From: DAOUKH01 sp965207995
Lineage (GTDB): Bacteria > Chloroflexota > Dehalococcoidia > SHYB01
DNA: 64,000 nucleotides
NCBI GenBank assembly: GCA_965207995.1
Contig: OZ242299.1
Coordinates: 2,294,001-2,358,000 of the forward strand
Direction of reading: 5' to 3'
Shown here one piece after another: positions 34,061 through 42,203 of this stretch. The first letter of the stretch is position 1; every line of letters begins with the position of its first letter. The notes under the pieces were generated by a model, which was not told the origin of the DNA, ran no database searches, and was given only the letters and a program-made list of their open reading frames with translations. The translations under genes were made by a program, and so were the position numbers.

Positions 34061-34759
34061 CTACCAGGGGATCGGCTTGCTGTCGCGGAAGAAGCCTCCG
34101 TTGGGACCGTCGGCAGGCAGCGTCGCCAGCCATACGATCCCTTCCGCCGCCTGCCGCGCGCTCAGTGGCGCCGTCGGTCCGCCCATGCGGGTGCGCGCCC
34201 AGCAGGGACAGGCGGCGTTGACCTTCACGTCGCCGCGCACCTCCGAGGCCAGCTTCACCGTCAGGGCGTTCAGCGCCGCCTTCGAGACCCCGTAGGCCAC
34301 GGCTCCTGAAATACCGCCGGCGAACGCTCCCAGCTGCGACGAGACGTTCACCACCCGCCCGTAGCGCCGAAACTGCATCGGCGGGACGAAGGCCTGGCAC
34401 GCCCACATCGCCCCTAGGACGTTAACGTCGAAGGCGCGGCGCATCGTCTCCTCACCGATGGTCAAGACCTCGCCGGTGGGGAAGACGCCGGCGTTGTTCA
34501 CCAGCACGTCCACCTGCTCGCCCTCGGAAAAGAGACGCTCCGCGGCCTCGGTTACCGAGGTCCGCGATGCAACGTCCATCACCGCGCCCGCCGCGTCGAT
34601 CTTCTCGTGCCGCAGCTCCTCGACGGCCTCCTCGACCGAAGCCGGATCGCGGCCGGCAACAATGACGCGACGTCCCAGCCGCCCTAGCCCTCGGCACACT
34701 TCGAGTCCGATGCCACGGTTTCCGCCAGTGACGAGGGCGGCGCCGAGCTCGCCGGTCAT
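34061..34759 (-). CDS. Short-chain dehydrogenase/reductase
   Basis: A 232-residue classical SDR, NAD(P)-dependent. Motifs are TGGNRGIG (cofactor loop), NNAG (in VDVLVNNAGVFP), a Ser in NVSSQLG and YGVSK as the catalytic Tyr-Lys pair. An Arg-rich segment after the second strand (AGRDPASVE) favours NADP. The start overlaps the stop of the FrnE-like gene by 4 bp (ATGA), so it is the last gene of the tenA-queA-frnE-SDR run. Confidence 0.92.
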   Translation of the reverse strand: MTGELGAALVTGGNRGIGLEVCRGLGRLGRRVIVAGRDPASVEEAVEELRHEKIDAAGAVMDVASRTSVTEAAERLFSEGEQVDVLVNNAGVFPTGEVLTIGEETMRRAFDVNVLGAMWACQAFVPPMQFRRYGRVVNVSSQLGAFAGGISGAVAYGVSKAALNALTVKLASEVRGDVKVNAACPCWARTRMGGPTAPLSARQAAEGIVWLATLPADGPNGGFFRDSKPIPW

Positions 34760-35370
34760 TCGCCGCCTTCCTGGAGCAGACGCTCCATCACCTGCTCGAA
34801 GACCGCAAACGGCTGCGCGCCCTGCAGCAGGAAGCGCTCGTTGAAGATGAAGGCGGGCACGCCGCCGATGCCGAGCTCCCGCGCCAGGTTGACCTGGTAG
34901 TCGACGCGCTCGCGGTAGGTCCGCGTGACCGCGGCGGCGCGGAGCAGGTTGGCCTCGAGACCGACACTCCCGCCGATCTCCGCCAGGACGGCGTCGTCGC
35001 CGATGTCTTTGCCGTCCACCCAGTACGCGTGGAGAACGGCGCGGTGGAATTCATCCAGCTTGTCTTGGTCGCGGGCGAACTCGGCGGCTTCCAGCGCGAG
35101 CCGCGAGTTGGAGACCACGTCGCGGAAGTTCATTTCAAGGCCCGCGTCCTGGGCCATCGCTCGGAGCCGGGCGCGGGACTCGGCGGCGCGTTCCTTCGAG
35201 TGTCCCAGCGAGCCTCCCTCAGGGGGCAGCTCGGGGTGCAGCTCGAAGGCCCGCCACTTGATCTCGACGTCGTAGCCGTCCCGCAGCCTATCGACCCGGT
35301 CCAGGGCGATATAGCAGAAGGGTCAGATGTAGTCCGAGAAGACGACCACGGAGATGGGGCTGGAGTTCAC
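34756..35370 (-). CDS. DsbA/FrnE-like thiol oxidoreductase with in-frame TGA at the first active-site Cys (candidate selenoprotein)
   Basis: A 204-residue DsbA-superfamily protein if the TGA at 35325..35323 is read through. Residues 8-19 read VVVFSDYI, TGA (16), PFCY. This is exactly the UxxC/CxxC position at the start of the first thioredoxin helix. Frame and family similarity continue on both sides: KWRAFELHPELPPEGG, the helical insertion, and the cis-Pro loop GIGGVPAFIF. GTG 35370 follows AAGGGAGG by 6 nt. A hairpin of SECIS type begins 12 nt after the TGA. If TGA is a stop, translation could begin only at ATG 35157 and would lack the active site. Alternatives are a recent nonsense mutation or a sequencing error (TGC to TGA). 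No sel genes are in the window. Confidence 0.75.
35290..35310 (-). promoter_or_regulatory. SECIS-like hairpin downstream of the in-frame TGA
   Basis: Read on the minus strand from 35310 to 35290: AUCG pairs with CGAU, then CCC pairs with GGG, with a single bulged U on the 3' side and the apical loop UGGACC. The stem starts 12 nt and the loop 19 nt after the TGA, which is in the range of bacterial SECIS elements. The first two loop bases include a G, as required by the usual search model. It lies entirely inside coding sequence, as bacterial SECIS elements do. Confidence 0.5.
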
Positions 35371-35419
35371 GCCATGCCTCCCTTGCGGCAGTATACATGC
35401 CGCCTCGTCGACTGCCCGG

Positions 35420-36436
35420 CTACAGGAGCAACATGGCGTCGCCGAACGAGTAGAAGCGGTACCGCTCGCGGACGGCCTCGGCGTAGGCGGCGTCGATGAC
35501 GTCCTTGCCGGCGAAGGCGCTCACCAGCATGAGCAGCGTCGAGCGGGGCAGGTGGAAGTTCGTGACCATGGCGTCGACGGCGCGGAACTCATGCCCAGGC
35601 AGTATCATCAGCCCCGTGTCGCCCCGATAGGCTTCCACCTTCCTGTCGCCCCTGGCCGCAGACTCCAGCGTCCGCACCGATGTCGTGCCGACCGCGACCA
35701 CACGGCTCCCACGCTCGCGGGCCCGCGCGATGGCCTGCGCCGTCTCCGGCGGCAGGACGGCGTACTCGGTGTGGATGTGGTGCTCGCGGGGATCGTCGGC
35801 TTCCACGGGACGGAAGGTGTCCAGGCCGACGTGCAGGGTGACGTAGGCGAGTTCCACTCCCCGTGCGGCCAGTCGTTCCATCAGGCCCGGGGTGAAGTGC
35901 AATCCGGCCGTCGGCGCGGCGGCGCTGCCTTCCTCCCGCGCGTAGACGGTCTGGTACCGCTCCGGGTCGGCGAGGCGTTCGTGGATGTAGGGTGGCAGTG
36001 GCGCCTCGCCGCACGCGGCGATAAGCGCCTCGTCCTCCAGCCGGACCTCGAACAGGCCGTCGTCGCGCCGCATGCCGAGCTCGATTTCATAGCTGCGGCC
36101 TCCGCCTTGAATCGACAGGACCGTCCCCGGCCGCAGGCGGCGGGAAGGGCGGGCCAGCGCGAGCCACCATCCGCTTTCCGCGCGGCGCAGTAACAGGAGC
36201 TCGACCGCGCCGCCGGTCGACTTACGGGCATGGAGCCGCGCCGGAATCACGCGGCTGTCGTTGACGATCAGCAGGTCGCCGGCTTCGAGCAGGTCAGGCA
36301 GCTCGAGGAAGCGGCGATGTGCCAATGAGCCGTCCGCCCGCCGCACTACGAGGAGCCGTGCATGGTCGCGCGGCTCGATGGGGCGCTGCGCGATGAGGTC
36401 CGGAGGAAGGTCGTAGTCGAAGTCCGAAGTCCGCAT
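35420..36436 (-). CDS. queA: S-adenosylmethionine:tRNA ribosyltransferase-isomerase QueA
   Basis: A 338-residue QueA that makes epoxyqueuosine in tRNA by transferring ribosyl from AdoMet. It opens with the signature FDYDLPPDLIAQRPIEPRDHARLLV, and later shows EEGSAAAPTAGLHFT and YVTLHVGLDTFRPV (quoted in parts). ATG 36436 begins right at the conserved N-terminus; the in-frame ATG 24 codons earlier would overlap tenA. It lies 32 bp after tenA and 49 bp before the FrnE-like gene. Confidence 0.95.
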   Translation of the reverse strand: MRTSDFDYDLPPDLIAQRPIEPRDHARLLVVRRADGSLAHRRFLELPDLLEAGDLLIVNDSRVIPARLHARKSTGGAVELLLLRRAESGWWLALARPSRRLRPGTVLSIQGGGRSYEIELGMRRDDGLFEVRLEDEALIAACGEAPLPPYIHERLADPERYQTVYAREEGSAAAPTAGLHFTPGLMERLAARGVELAYVTLHVGLDTFRPVEADDPREHHIHTEYAVLPPETAQAIARARERGSRVVAVGTTSVRTLESAARGDRKVEAYRGDTGLMILPGHEFRAVDAMVTNFHLPRSTLLMLVSAFAGKDVIDAAYAEAVRERYRFYSFGDAMLLL

Positions 36437-36468
36437 CGCTTGCGGGAGCGGCTCCGCTCCCGGCCCGG

Positions 36469-37137
36469 TCACGCCGGCCACCGCTCCCTGCTGAGCCCCA
36501 TCTCCCAAAGCTGGTACTCGTAGCGGCTGCTCATCAGGAAGACCTCTTCGAGCCGGGCCCGCTCGTCGGCGGAGACGTTCCGCCCCAGTTGGTCGAGGTA
36601 GCCGCGCAGCCAGTCCGAAAGGGCCTTGAAGTCATCGGCCGCGTAGGTCTGGATCCATTCGGCGTAGGGGTTCGATTCCGACGTGTCCCCTTCATCGGCC
36701 AGCTTACGGCCGATTTCGTAGTAGCCCCATTGGCAGGGGAGCAGTGCCGCGGCGATCTCTGTCACGGACCCCTGGTAGGCGACGGAGAGCAGGTAGTTGG
36801 TGTAGCCCGCCGTCCCCGGCGCGATCTCGGCTTGCTCCAGTTCTGCGGGGCTGATGCCGAACCCGGCGCAATACCGCCGGTGGAGGTCCATCTCCTCCGC
36901 AAGCGTGGCGTGGAGCAGCCCGGCGAACCGCGTCATGCCCTCCAGGTCTGGGGCCTTCGCGCTCGCCACGGCGAGAACGCGGGAGTAGTCGATGAGGAAC
37001 CGGTAGTCCTGCACCAGGTAGAACTTGAAGCTCTCAAGGGGCAGCGTTCCGTCGCCGAGCCCGGTGACGAAGGGGTGCCCAAAAATCCGGTCCCAGACGG
37101 GATCTGCGTGGCGGCGAAGCTCGTCGGAGAGTCCCAT
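36469..37137 (-). CDS. tenA: Aminopyrimidine aminohydrolase / thiaminase II (TenA)
   Basis: A 222-residue TenA-family protein of thiamine salvage, which hydrolyses aminopyrimidines from degraded thiamine. Landmarks are HPFVTGLGDGTLPLESFKFYL, the active-site Cys in LLPCQWGYYEIG and the C-terminal EVFLMSSRYEYQLWEM. ATG 37137 fits the family start. The upstream 60 bp contain the divergent acpS promoter. No TPP riboswitch (CUGAGA with its partner segments) is visible ahead of it. Confidence 0.93.
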   Translation of the reverse strand: MGLSDELRRHADPVWDRIFGHPFVTGLGDGTLPLESFKFYLVQDYRFLIDYSRVLAVASAKAPDLEGMTRFAGLLHATLAEEMDLHRRYCAGFGISPAELEQAEIAPGTAGYTNYLLSVAYQGSVTEIAAALLPCQWGYYEIGRKLADEGDTSESNPYAEWIQTYAADDFKALSDWLRGYLDQLGRNVSADERARLEEVFLMSSRYEYQLWEMGLSRERWPA

Positions 37138-37162
37138 GGGAACCCCAGTATAGCGCCGCCGA

Positions 37163-37191
37163 TGGACTCGCCCCCCTGCCCTCCCTATAAT
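37163..37191 (+). promoter_or_regulatory. Promoter of acpS, placed for a leaderless transcript
   Basis: TGGACT (37163..37168), exactly 17 nt, then a perfect TATAAT (37186..37191). Only 6 nt separate the -10 from the GTG of acpS at 37198, so the mRNA should start at or next to the start codon. Confidence 0.7.
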
Positions 37192-37197
37192 CGCGGC

Positions 37198-37563
37198 GTG
37201 CTGACCACCGGTGTGGACATCGTCGAGATCGACCGCGTGGAGCGGGCGGTGGCCCGCGGGGGCGACCGCTTCCTGAACCGCATCTACACCGAGGCCGAGA
37301 TCGCCCTTTACAGGGAACGGCCGTCGGAATTGGCGGCCCGTTTCGCGGGCAAAGAGGCGGTAATGAAGGCGCTCGGCACCGGCGCGCGCGGGGTCGGCTG
37401 GCGCGAGATCGAGATCATCCCCAACCGGCGCGGGAAGCCGGTCGTCGTGCTGCGGGGACGGGCGCAGGAGCGCGCGCGAGCGCTCGGCTTGGGCGACCTC
37501 GCGATCAGCCTCTCCCACTCGAAGGACTTCGCCGTCGCGTCCGTCGTGGGAGCCCGGTCATAG
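37198..37563 (+). CDS. acpS: Holo-[acyl-carrier-protein] synthase
   Basis: A 121-residue AcpS that moves 4'-phosphopantetheine from CoA to ACP. The Mg-binding signatures are GVDIVEIDRVERA at the N-terminus and RFAGKEAVMKALGTG in the middle, with SLSHSKDFAVASVV near the C-terminus. GTG 37198 is the only start that fits. No Shine-Dalgarno site precedes it and the -10 is 6 nt away. It begins a plus-strand run with nnrE/D, coaX and coaBC, all tied to CoA or cofactor metabolism. Confidence 0.95.
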   Translation: MLTTGVDIVEIDRVERAVARGGDRFLNRIYTEAEIALYRERPSELAARFAGKEAVMKALGTGARGVGWREIEIIPNRRGKPVVVLRGRAQERARALGLGDLAISLSHSKDFAVASVVGARS

Positions 37564-37582
37564 CTAGCGGGAGGCCTTCAGC

Positions 37583-39142
37583 GTGAGAGTCGTCACCGTC
37601 GACGAGATGCGCCGCATCGAAGCGGAGAGCGAAGCCCGTGGCATCTCCACGGCCCAGCTGATGGAGAACGCGGGGCTTGCCGTCGCGGAGCAGGCCCGCG
37701 ACGCCTTGGGCGACCTCAAGAGCGAGCATGTCGTCGTGCTCGTGGGCCCCGGCAACAACGGCGGCGACGGCCTCGTCGCCGCCCGCCACCTCGACGACTG
37801 GGGCGCGCGCGTCCACGTCTACGTCTGCGGCGAGCGCCCCACCGACGATCCCCATCTCGAAACCTTGCGCGACCGCGTCGCCGACGTGCGTGAGCTCCGC
37901 GGCGACGCTCCGTCGGCCGAGCTGCGCCGCGCCCTCGACAACGCCGCGATGGTCATCGACGCCATGCTCGGTACGGGACGCTCCAGGCCGTTGCAGGGGC
38001 CCATTGCCGCCGCCTGTGGCGCCCTCGCCGAGGCCAAGGGAACGCGGCGCGGACCCTTCGTCCTCGCCCTCGACGTGCCCACGGGTCTCGATGCCGACAC
38101 CGGCGCCGTCGACCCCGCCACGCCGACGGCGGACGCGACCGTCGCCCTCGGCTATCCCAAGGTCGGACTCTTCCTCTTCCCCGGCGCTGAGCGCGTGGGG
38201 CATCTTTCCGTGGCCGACATTGGTATCCCCGCCGGCCTGGACGCGGATGCCGGTCTTGAGGTCGCCTCCCCCGATTGGGTCGCCGCCCGGCTGCCCGACC
38301 GCCCGATCTCGGCGAACAAGGGCTCCTTCGGCAAGACGCTCATCGTCGCCGGCTCGGCGAGCTTCATCGGCGCGGCCAACCTCGCCTGCGCCGGCGCGGT
38401 ACGATCCGGTGCCGGTTTGGTTACCCTGGCCGCGCCGCGCAGCCTCATCCCCGCGGTCGCCGCGGCTTTGCCTGAGGTCACCTACGTCCCCCTCGACGAG
38501 ACTGCCTGGGGCGAGGTCGACGGACCGAGCGCCGCGGCGCAGGTGCTTGATGCGCTGCCCGCGTACGATTCGGCGCTCGTTGGGCCTGGTCTCGGACAGG
38601 GTGAGGGGTCGGTTGGGCTGGTCAACGGGCTTGCCGAAGGCATCGGCGGCGTGTCGGGCGTCCGGCTGGCGCTCGACGCCGACGCGCTCAATATCCTGTC
38701 GCGAATGAACGAGTGGTGGACGAAACTCCCCGGGGCGGTGGTCACGCCCCATCCGGGCGAGATGGCCCGGCTGACAGGCCGCTCCGTCGAGGCGGTCCAG
38801 TCGAGCCGCATCGAGGTCGCCCGCTCCGCAGCTGAGGACTGGGGCGCTGCGGTGCTCCTGAAGGGCGCCTACAGCGTCACCGCGCTCGCCGGCGAGCGGA
38901 CGGTCATCAACCCCTTCGCCAATCCCGCCCTCGCGACGGCCGGCACCGGCGACGTGCTCGCCGGAGTCGTGGCATCGCTGCTGGCCCAGGGCCTGCCGCC
39001 GTTCGACGCCGCGGTCGCCGCCGCCTACCTGCACGGGGCCGCCGGCGAGGAGGTGCGCGGCGCGCTCGGCGACGCCGGCGCCGCGGCCTCCGATCTCCCG
39101 CTCCGCATCCCGCCGGTCATGCAGGGCCTCCGGGGCGGGTAA
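37583..39142 (+). CDS. nnr: Bifunctional NAD(P)H-hydrate repair enzyme (epimerase + ADP-dependent dehydratase)
   Basis: A 519-residue fusion. Residues 1-215 are the YjeF-N epimerase (VGPGNNGGDGLVAARHL, and Asp in DAMLGTG). Residues about 225-510 are the YjeF-C ADP-dependent dehydratase (NKGSFGKTLIVAGS, TPHPGEMARL, and the ribokinase-like ATAGTGDVLAG). It repairs hydrated NAD(P)H made by heat or side reactions. GTG 37583 follows GGGAGG, 19 bp after acpS. The same order acpS-nnr is common in other bacteria. Confidence 0.95.
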   Translation: MRVVTVDEMRRIEAESEARGISTAQLMENAGLAVAEQARDALGDLKSEHVVVLVGPGNNGGDGLVAARHLDDWGARVHVYVCGERPTDDPHLETLRDRVADVRELRGDAPSAELRRALDNAAMVIDAMLGTGRSRPLQGPIAAACGALAEAKGTRRGPFVLALDVPTGLDADTGAVDPATPTADATVALGYPKVGLFLFPGAERVGHLSVADIGIPAGLDADAGLEVASPDWVAARLPDRPISANKGSFGKTLIVAGSASFIGAANLACAGAVRSGAGLVTLAAPRSLIPAVAAALPEVTYVPLDETAWGEVDGPSAAAQVLDALPAYDSALVGPGLGQGEGSVGLVNGLAEGIGGVSGVRLALDADALNILSRMNEWWTKLPGAVVTPHPGEMARLTGRSVEAVQSSRIEVARSAAEDWGAAVLLKGAYSVTALAGERTVINPFANPALATAGTGDVLAGVVASLLAQGLPPFDAAVAAAYLHGAAGEEVRGALGDAGAAASDLPLRIPPVMQGLRGG

Positions 39143-39200
39143 CCGCCCTTACACCAGTTGGGCCGGGTCCATCCCGTATAATGGCCGCTGGAGCGGCGGT

Positions 39201-39974
39201 ATGCTTCTGGCGGTTGACATTGGGAACACCAACATCACCTTCGGCGTCTTCGAAGGTGATTCCATCAAGGCGACCTGGCGCATGGCCACCGAGGTCCACC
39301 GCCAGACCGACGAGTACGCCGCGCTCTGCATGACCCTCCTCGGCTACCACGGTGTCCCGATCGACGCGCTGGACAAGGGCATTGTGAGCAGCGTCGTGCC
39401 CCCGCTCACCCACAACTTCGAGGAGTTCTTCGAGCGCTATCTGAACATCAAGGCTACGGTCGTCGGGGCCGGCATCAAGACGGGAATGCGCATCTTGTAC
39501 GAGAGTCCCCGTGACGTCGGAGCCGACCGCGTGGTGCAGGCCGTGGCCGCCAACCGGCTCTACGGCGCGCCGGTGATCGTCCTCGACTTTGGCACCACGA
39601 CGGTGCTCGACGCGGTGAACGAGCACGGCGACTACCTCGGCGGCGCCATAGCGCCGGGGATCAACCTCGCCGCCGAGGCCCTCTACGAGCGTGCCTCCAA
39701 GCTGCCCCGCATCGAGGTCGTCCGTCCCCGCACCGCCATTGGCCGCAACACCGTCGCCAGCATGCAGTCGGGCCTCTACTTCGGCTACATCGGCCTCATC
39801 GAGGGCCTCGTCACCCGTTTCCAGCGGGAGCTGGGCGGCGCTGCCAAGGTCGTCGCTACCGGCGGCCTCAGCTTCCACATTGCCGACGATACCAACCTGA
39901 TCGACGAGGTCAACGACGACCTCCTACTGCTTGGCCTGCGCATGATCCACGAGATGAACGAGAGCCGGTCATGA
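39201..39974 (+). CDS. coaX: Type III pantothenate kinase
   Basis: A 257-residue CoaX, first step of CoA synthesis. ASKHA-fold motifs are AVDIGNTNITFGVF at the N-terminus, GADRVVQAVAA with DFGTTTVLDAV in the middle and VVATGGLS near the C-terminus. GGAG precedes ATG 39201 by 7 nt, and a TATAAT at 39177..39182 could promote it separately from nnr. The stop overlaps coaBC as ATGA, so the first and the second/third steps of CoA synthesis are translationally coupled. Confidence 0.95.
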   Translation: MLLAVDIGNTNITFGVFEGDSIKATWRMATEVHRQTDEYAALCMTLLGYHGVPIDALDKGIVSSVVPPLTHNFEEFFERYLNIKATVVGAGIKTGMRILYESPRDVGADRVVQAVAANRLYGAPVIVLDFGTTTVLDAVNEHGDYLGGAIAPGINLAAEALYERASKLPRIEVVRPRTAIGRNTVASMQSGLYFGYIGLIEGLVTRFQRELGGAAKVVATGGLSFHIADDTNLIDEVNDDLLLLGLRMIHEMNESRS

Positions 39975-41179
39975 CGCTCCAGGGACGCAACATCGTGCTG
40001 GGAGTGACCGGCAGCATCGCCTCCTACAAGGGCGCCGATTTGGCGAGTAAGCTGACCCAGGCAGGGGCGCTGGTCGACGTCATCATGACACGCTCAGCCA
40101 TGGAGTTCGTGACGCCGCTCACCTTCCGCAGCCTCACTCACCGCACGGTGGTCCGCGACCTCTTCGACGCCGATTCGGAGACCAGCGTCGAGCACGTGAT
40201 GCTCGCCAAGCGCGCCGAAGCCGTCATCATCGCGCCGGCGACGGCAAACGTCATCGCCAAGATCGTCCACGGACTGGCCGACGACATGCTCACCGCCACC
40301 GTCCTCGCCACCGCCGCCCCCCTGATTGTGGCCCCGGCAATGGACGGCAACATGTTCGACAATCCCGCCACCCAGCAGAACCTGGAGACCCTCCGCGAGC
40401 GCGGAGCCGACATCGTCGGCCCGCATACCGGCTACTTGGCCAGCGGGCTTAGCGGCGTCGGCCGCCTCGCCGACACCGCCGAGATCATCGGCGTCACCCG
40501 CGCCGCCCTTGGCAGGAACGGCGACCTTGCTGGGCGGCGCATCGTGGTGACCGCCGGCGGCACGCAGGAGCCCATCGACCCCGTTCGTGTCATCACTAAT
40601 CGCTCGTCGGGCAAGATGGGCTTTGCTTTGGCAGAGGCCGCCCGTGACCGTGGCGCTGGCGTGACCCTGATCGCCGCTCCTTCCGTCGTGCCGACGCCGG
40701 CGGGTGTCGACGTAATCCCTGCCGTCACAGCGAGGGAAATGGCCGCCGCTGTCGCGGCCGCTGTCGCGGACGCCGATGCGCTCATCATGGCCGCCGCCGT
40801 CGCCGACTACGAGAGCGCCGCCCCCGCCGACCGCAAAATCAAGAAGACCGGTGGACCGCTCTCCATCGACCTGGCGCCGACGCCCGACATCCTTTCCGAA
40901 ACGGACGCCGGATGTGTCCGGGTCGGCTTCGCCGCCGAAAGCGCCGACCTCATCGCGAACGCCCGCAAGAAGCTCGAATCCAAGCGCCTCGACCTCATCG
41001 TAGCCAACGACATCACCGCCGCCGACGCCGGCTTTTCATCCGAAAACAACCGGATCGTCATTCTCGACCCCGACGGCGGCGAGGACGCCCTCCCGCTCAT
41101 GCCCAAGTACGAATGCGCGGGCAAGATTTTGGACAGAGTCGCCACGCTCATCGCGGCCTCCGGAGGTAAGCGGTCATGA
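39971..41179 (+). CDS. coaBC: Bifunctional phosphopantothenoylcysteine decarboxylase / phosphopantothenate-cysteine ligase
   Basis: A 402-residue CoaBC. Residues 1-185 are the FMN-dependent CoaC half (VTGSIASYKGADLAS, APATANVIAK, PAMDGNM). Residues 190-400 are the CoaB ligase half (VTAGGTQEPIDPVRVITNRSSGKMG, quoted in part, and AAAVADY). The PAMN motif reads PAMD, and the position of the flap Cys of E. coli CoaC (ACG) reads ASG; both variants are known in other phyla. It overlaps coaX and tyrA by ATGA on both sides. Confidence 0.94.
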   Translation: MTLQGRNIVLGVTGSIASYKGADLASKLTQAGALVDVIMTRSAMEFVTPLTFRSLTHRTVVRDLFDADSETSVEHVMLAKRAEAVIIAPATANVIAKIVHGLADDMLTATVLATAAPLIVAPAMDGNMFDNPATQQNLETLRERGADIVGPHTGYLASGLSGVGRLADTAEIIGVTRAALGRNGDLAGRRIVVTAGGTQEPIDPVRVITNRSSGKMGFALAEAARDRGAGVTLIAAPSVVPTPAGVDVIPAVTAREMAAAVAAAVADADALIMAAAVADYESAAPADRKIKKTGGPLSIDLAPTPDILSETDAGCVRVGFAAESADLIANARKKLESKRLDLIVANDITAADAGFSSENNRIVILDPDGGEDALPLMPKYECAGKILDRVATLIAASGGKRS

Positions 41180-42183
41180 CTACCAAGATCAGCATCATCG
41201 GACTCGGCCTGATCGGCACGTCCATTGGGATGGCGCTCAAGGCGACCAAGAACAAAGACCTGGAGATCATTGGCCACGACCGCGAGCCCACCACGGCGCG
41301 CGGGGCCAAGAGCCGGGGCGCGGTGAACTCCGTCGAATGGAGCCTCCCTGCCTGCGTCTCCGGCGCGGACATGGTGATCATCGCCGTGCCCGTACTGGCC
41401 ATCAAAGAGGTGATGGAGCAGATCGCTCCGCATCTCCCAGACGACTGTCTGGTGACCGATACCGGCAGCACGAAGCAACAGGTCCTGAAGTGGGCCGACG
41501 AGATCCTGCCGCCGGGCGTCCACTTCATCGGCGGCCACCCCATGGCCGGCAAGGAGGAGTCGGGACCCAGCGCCGCCGACGCCGCCCTCTTCAACGGAGC
41601 CATGTACTGCGTGCTTCCCTCCGTTAGCTCCGCCAAGTGGGCCGTGCAGGCCGTCCTCTCGCTCGTCCAGACGCTGGGCGCCAAGCCCTACTTCGTCGAC
41701 GCGCAGGAGCACGACAGCTACGTTGCCGCCGTCAGTCATCTGCCGATTGCACTCTCCGCCGCGCTCGTTGCCTCGACCGCCGAGAGCCCATCCTGGATGG
41801 AGATGTCGCGCCTCGCCGCCACGGGCTACCGCGACGTTTCGCGCCTCGCCTCCGGCGACCCCGAAATGAACCGTGACATCTGTCTCACCAACGCCAACGA
41901 GATTTCGACGTGGATCGACCGCGCCGTCCTCAAGCTCCTCGACCTCAAGCGCGGCCTCAACGAACGGGATGAGGAGAGCGTGGCCCGGCTGTTTGCCGGT
42001 GTCTTCGAGGAGCGCGAGAAGCTCATGGCCGGCGCGATCCGGCTCGTCGACACTAACCCCGAGTTGCCCACCATGGGAGACAACATGCGCGCGCTCTTCG
42101 TCGGCGACCTGCTGGCCCGAAAGGGCCGGGACCTCATGGAGCGCTACGAGGCCGACCCGCTGCGCAAGGGCAAGCGCAAATAG
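41176..42183 (+). CDS. tyrA: Prephenate (or arogenate) dehydrogenase
   Basis: A 335-residue TyrA of tyrosine synthesis. The Rossmann motif is GLGLIGTSIGMAL at the N-terminus. DTGSTKQ and GGHPMAGKEESGP carry the conserved substrate-binding residues, and the C-terminal helical domain has SHLPIALSAAL. Whether prephenate or arogenate is the substrate cannot be told. It overlaps coaBC (ATGA) and is followed 20 bp later by aroA. The C-terminal 50 residues have no ACT domain, so tyrosine feedback through ACT is not expected. Confidence 0.93.
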   Translation: MTTKISIIGLGLIGTSIGMALKATKNKDLEIIGHDREPTTARGAKSRGAVNSVEWSLPACVSGADMVIIAVPVLAIKEVMEQIAPHLPDDCLVTDTGSTKQQVLKWADEILPPGVHFIGGHPMAGKEESGPSAADAALFNGAMYCVLPSVSSAKWAVQAVLSLVQTLGAKPYFVDAQEHDSYVAAVSHLPIALSAALVASTAESPSWMEMSRLAATGYRDVSRLASGDPEMNRDICLTNANEISTWIDRAVLKLLDLKRGLNERDEESVARLFAGVFEEREKLMAGAIRLVDTNPELPTMGDNMRALFVGDLLARKGRDLMERYEADPLRKGKRK

Positions 42184-42203
42184 CGCGCCGCGCAGAGGCC
42201 GCC

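Noticed and set aside
34756..35157. A short DsbA-like protein starting at ATG 35157
   Set aside because: It would lack the first strand and the active-site helix. The upstream frame encodes both, interrupted only by the TGA at the Cys position, and has its own ribosome site at GTG 35370.
37138..37197. A TPP riboswitch ahead of tenA
   Set aside because: The 60 bp between tenA and acpS contain the acpS promoter and none of the conserved THI-element segments.
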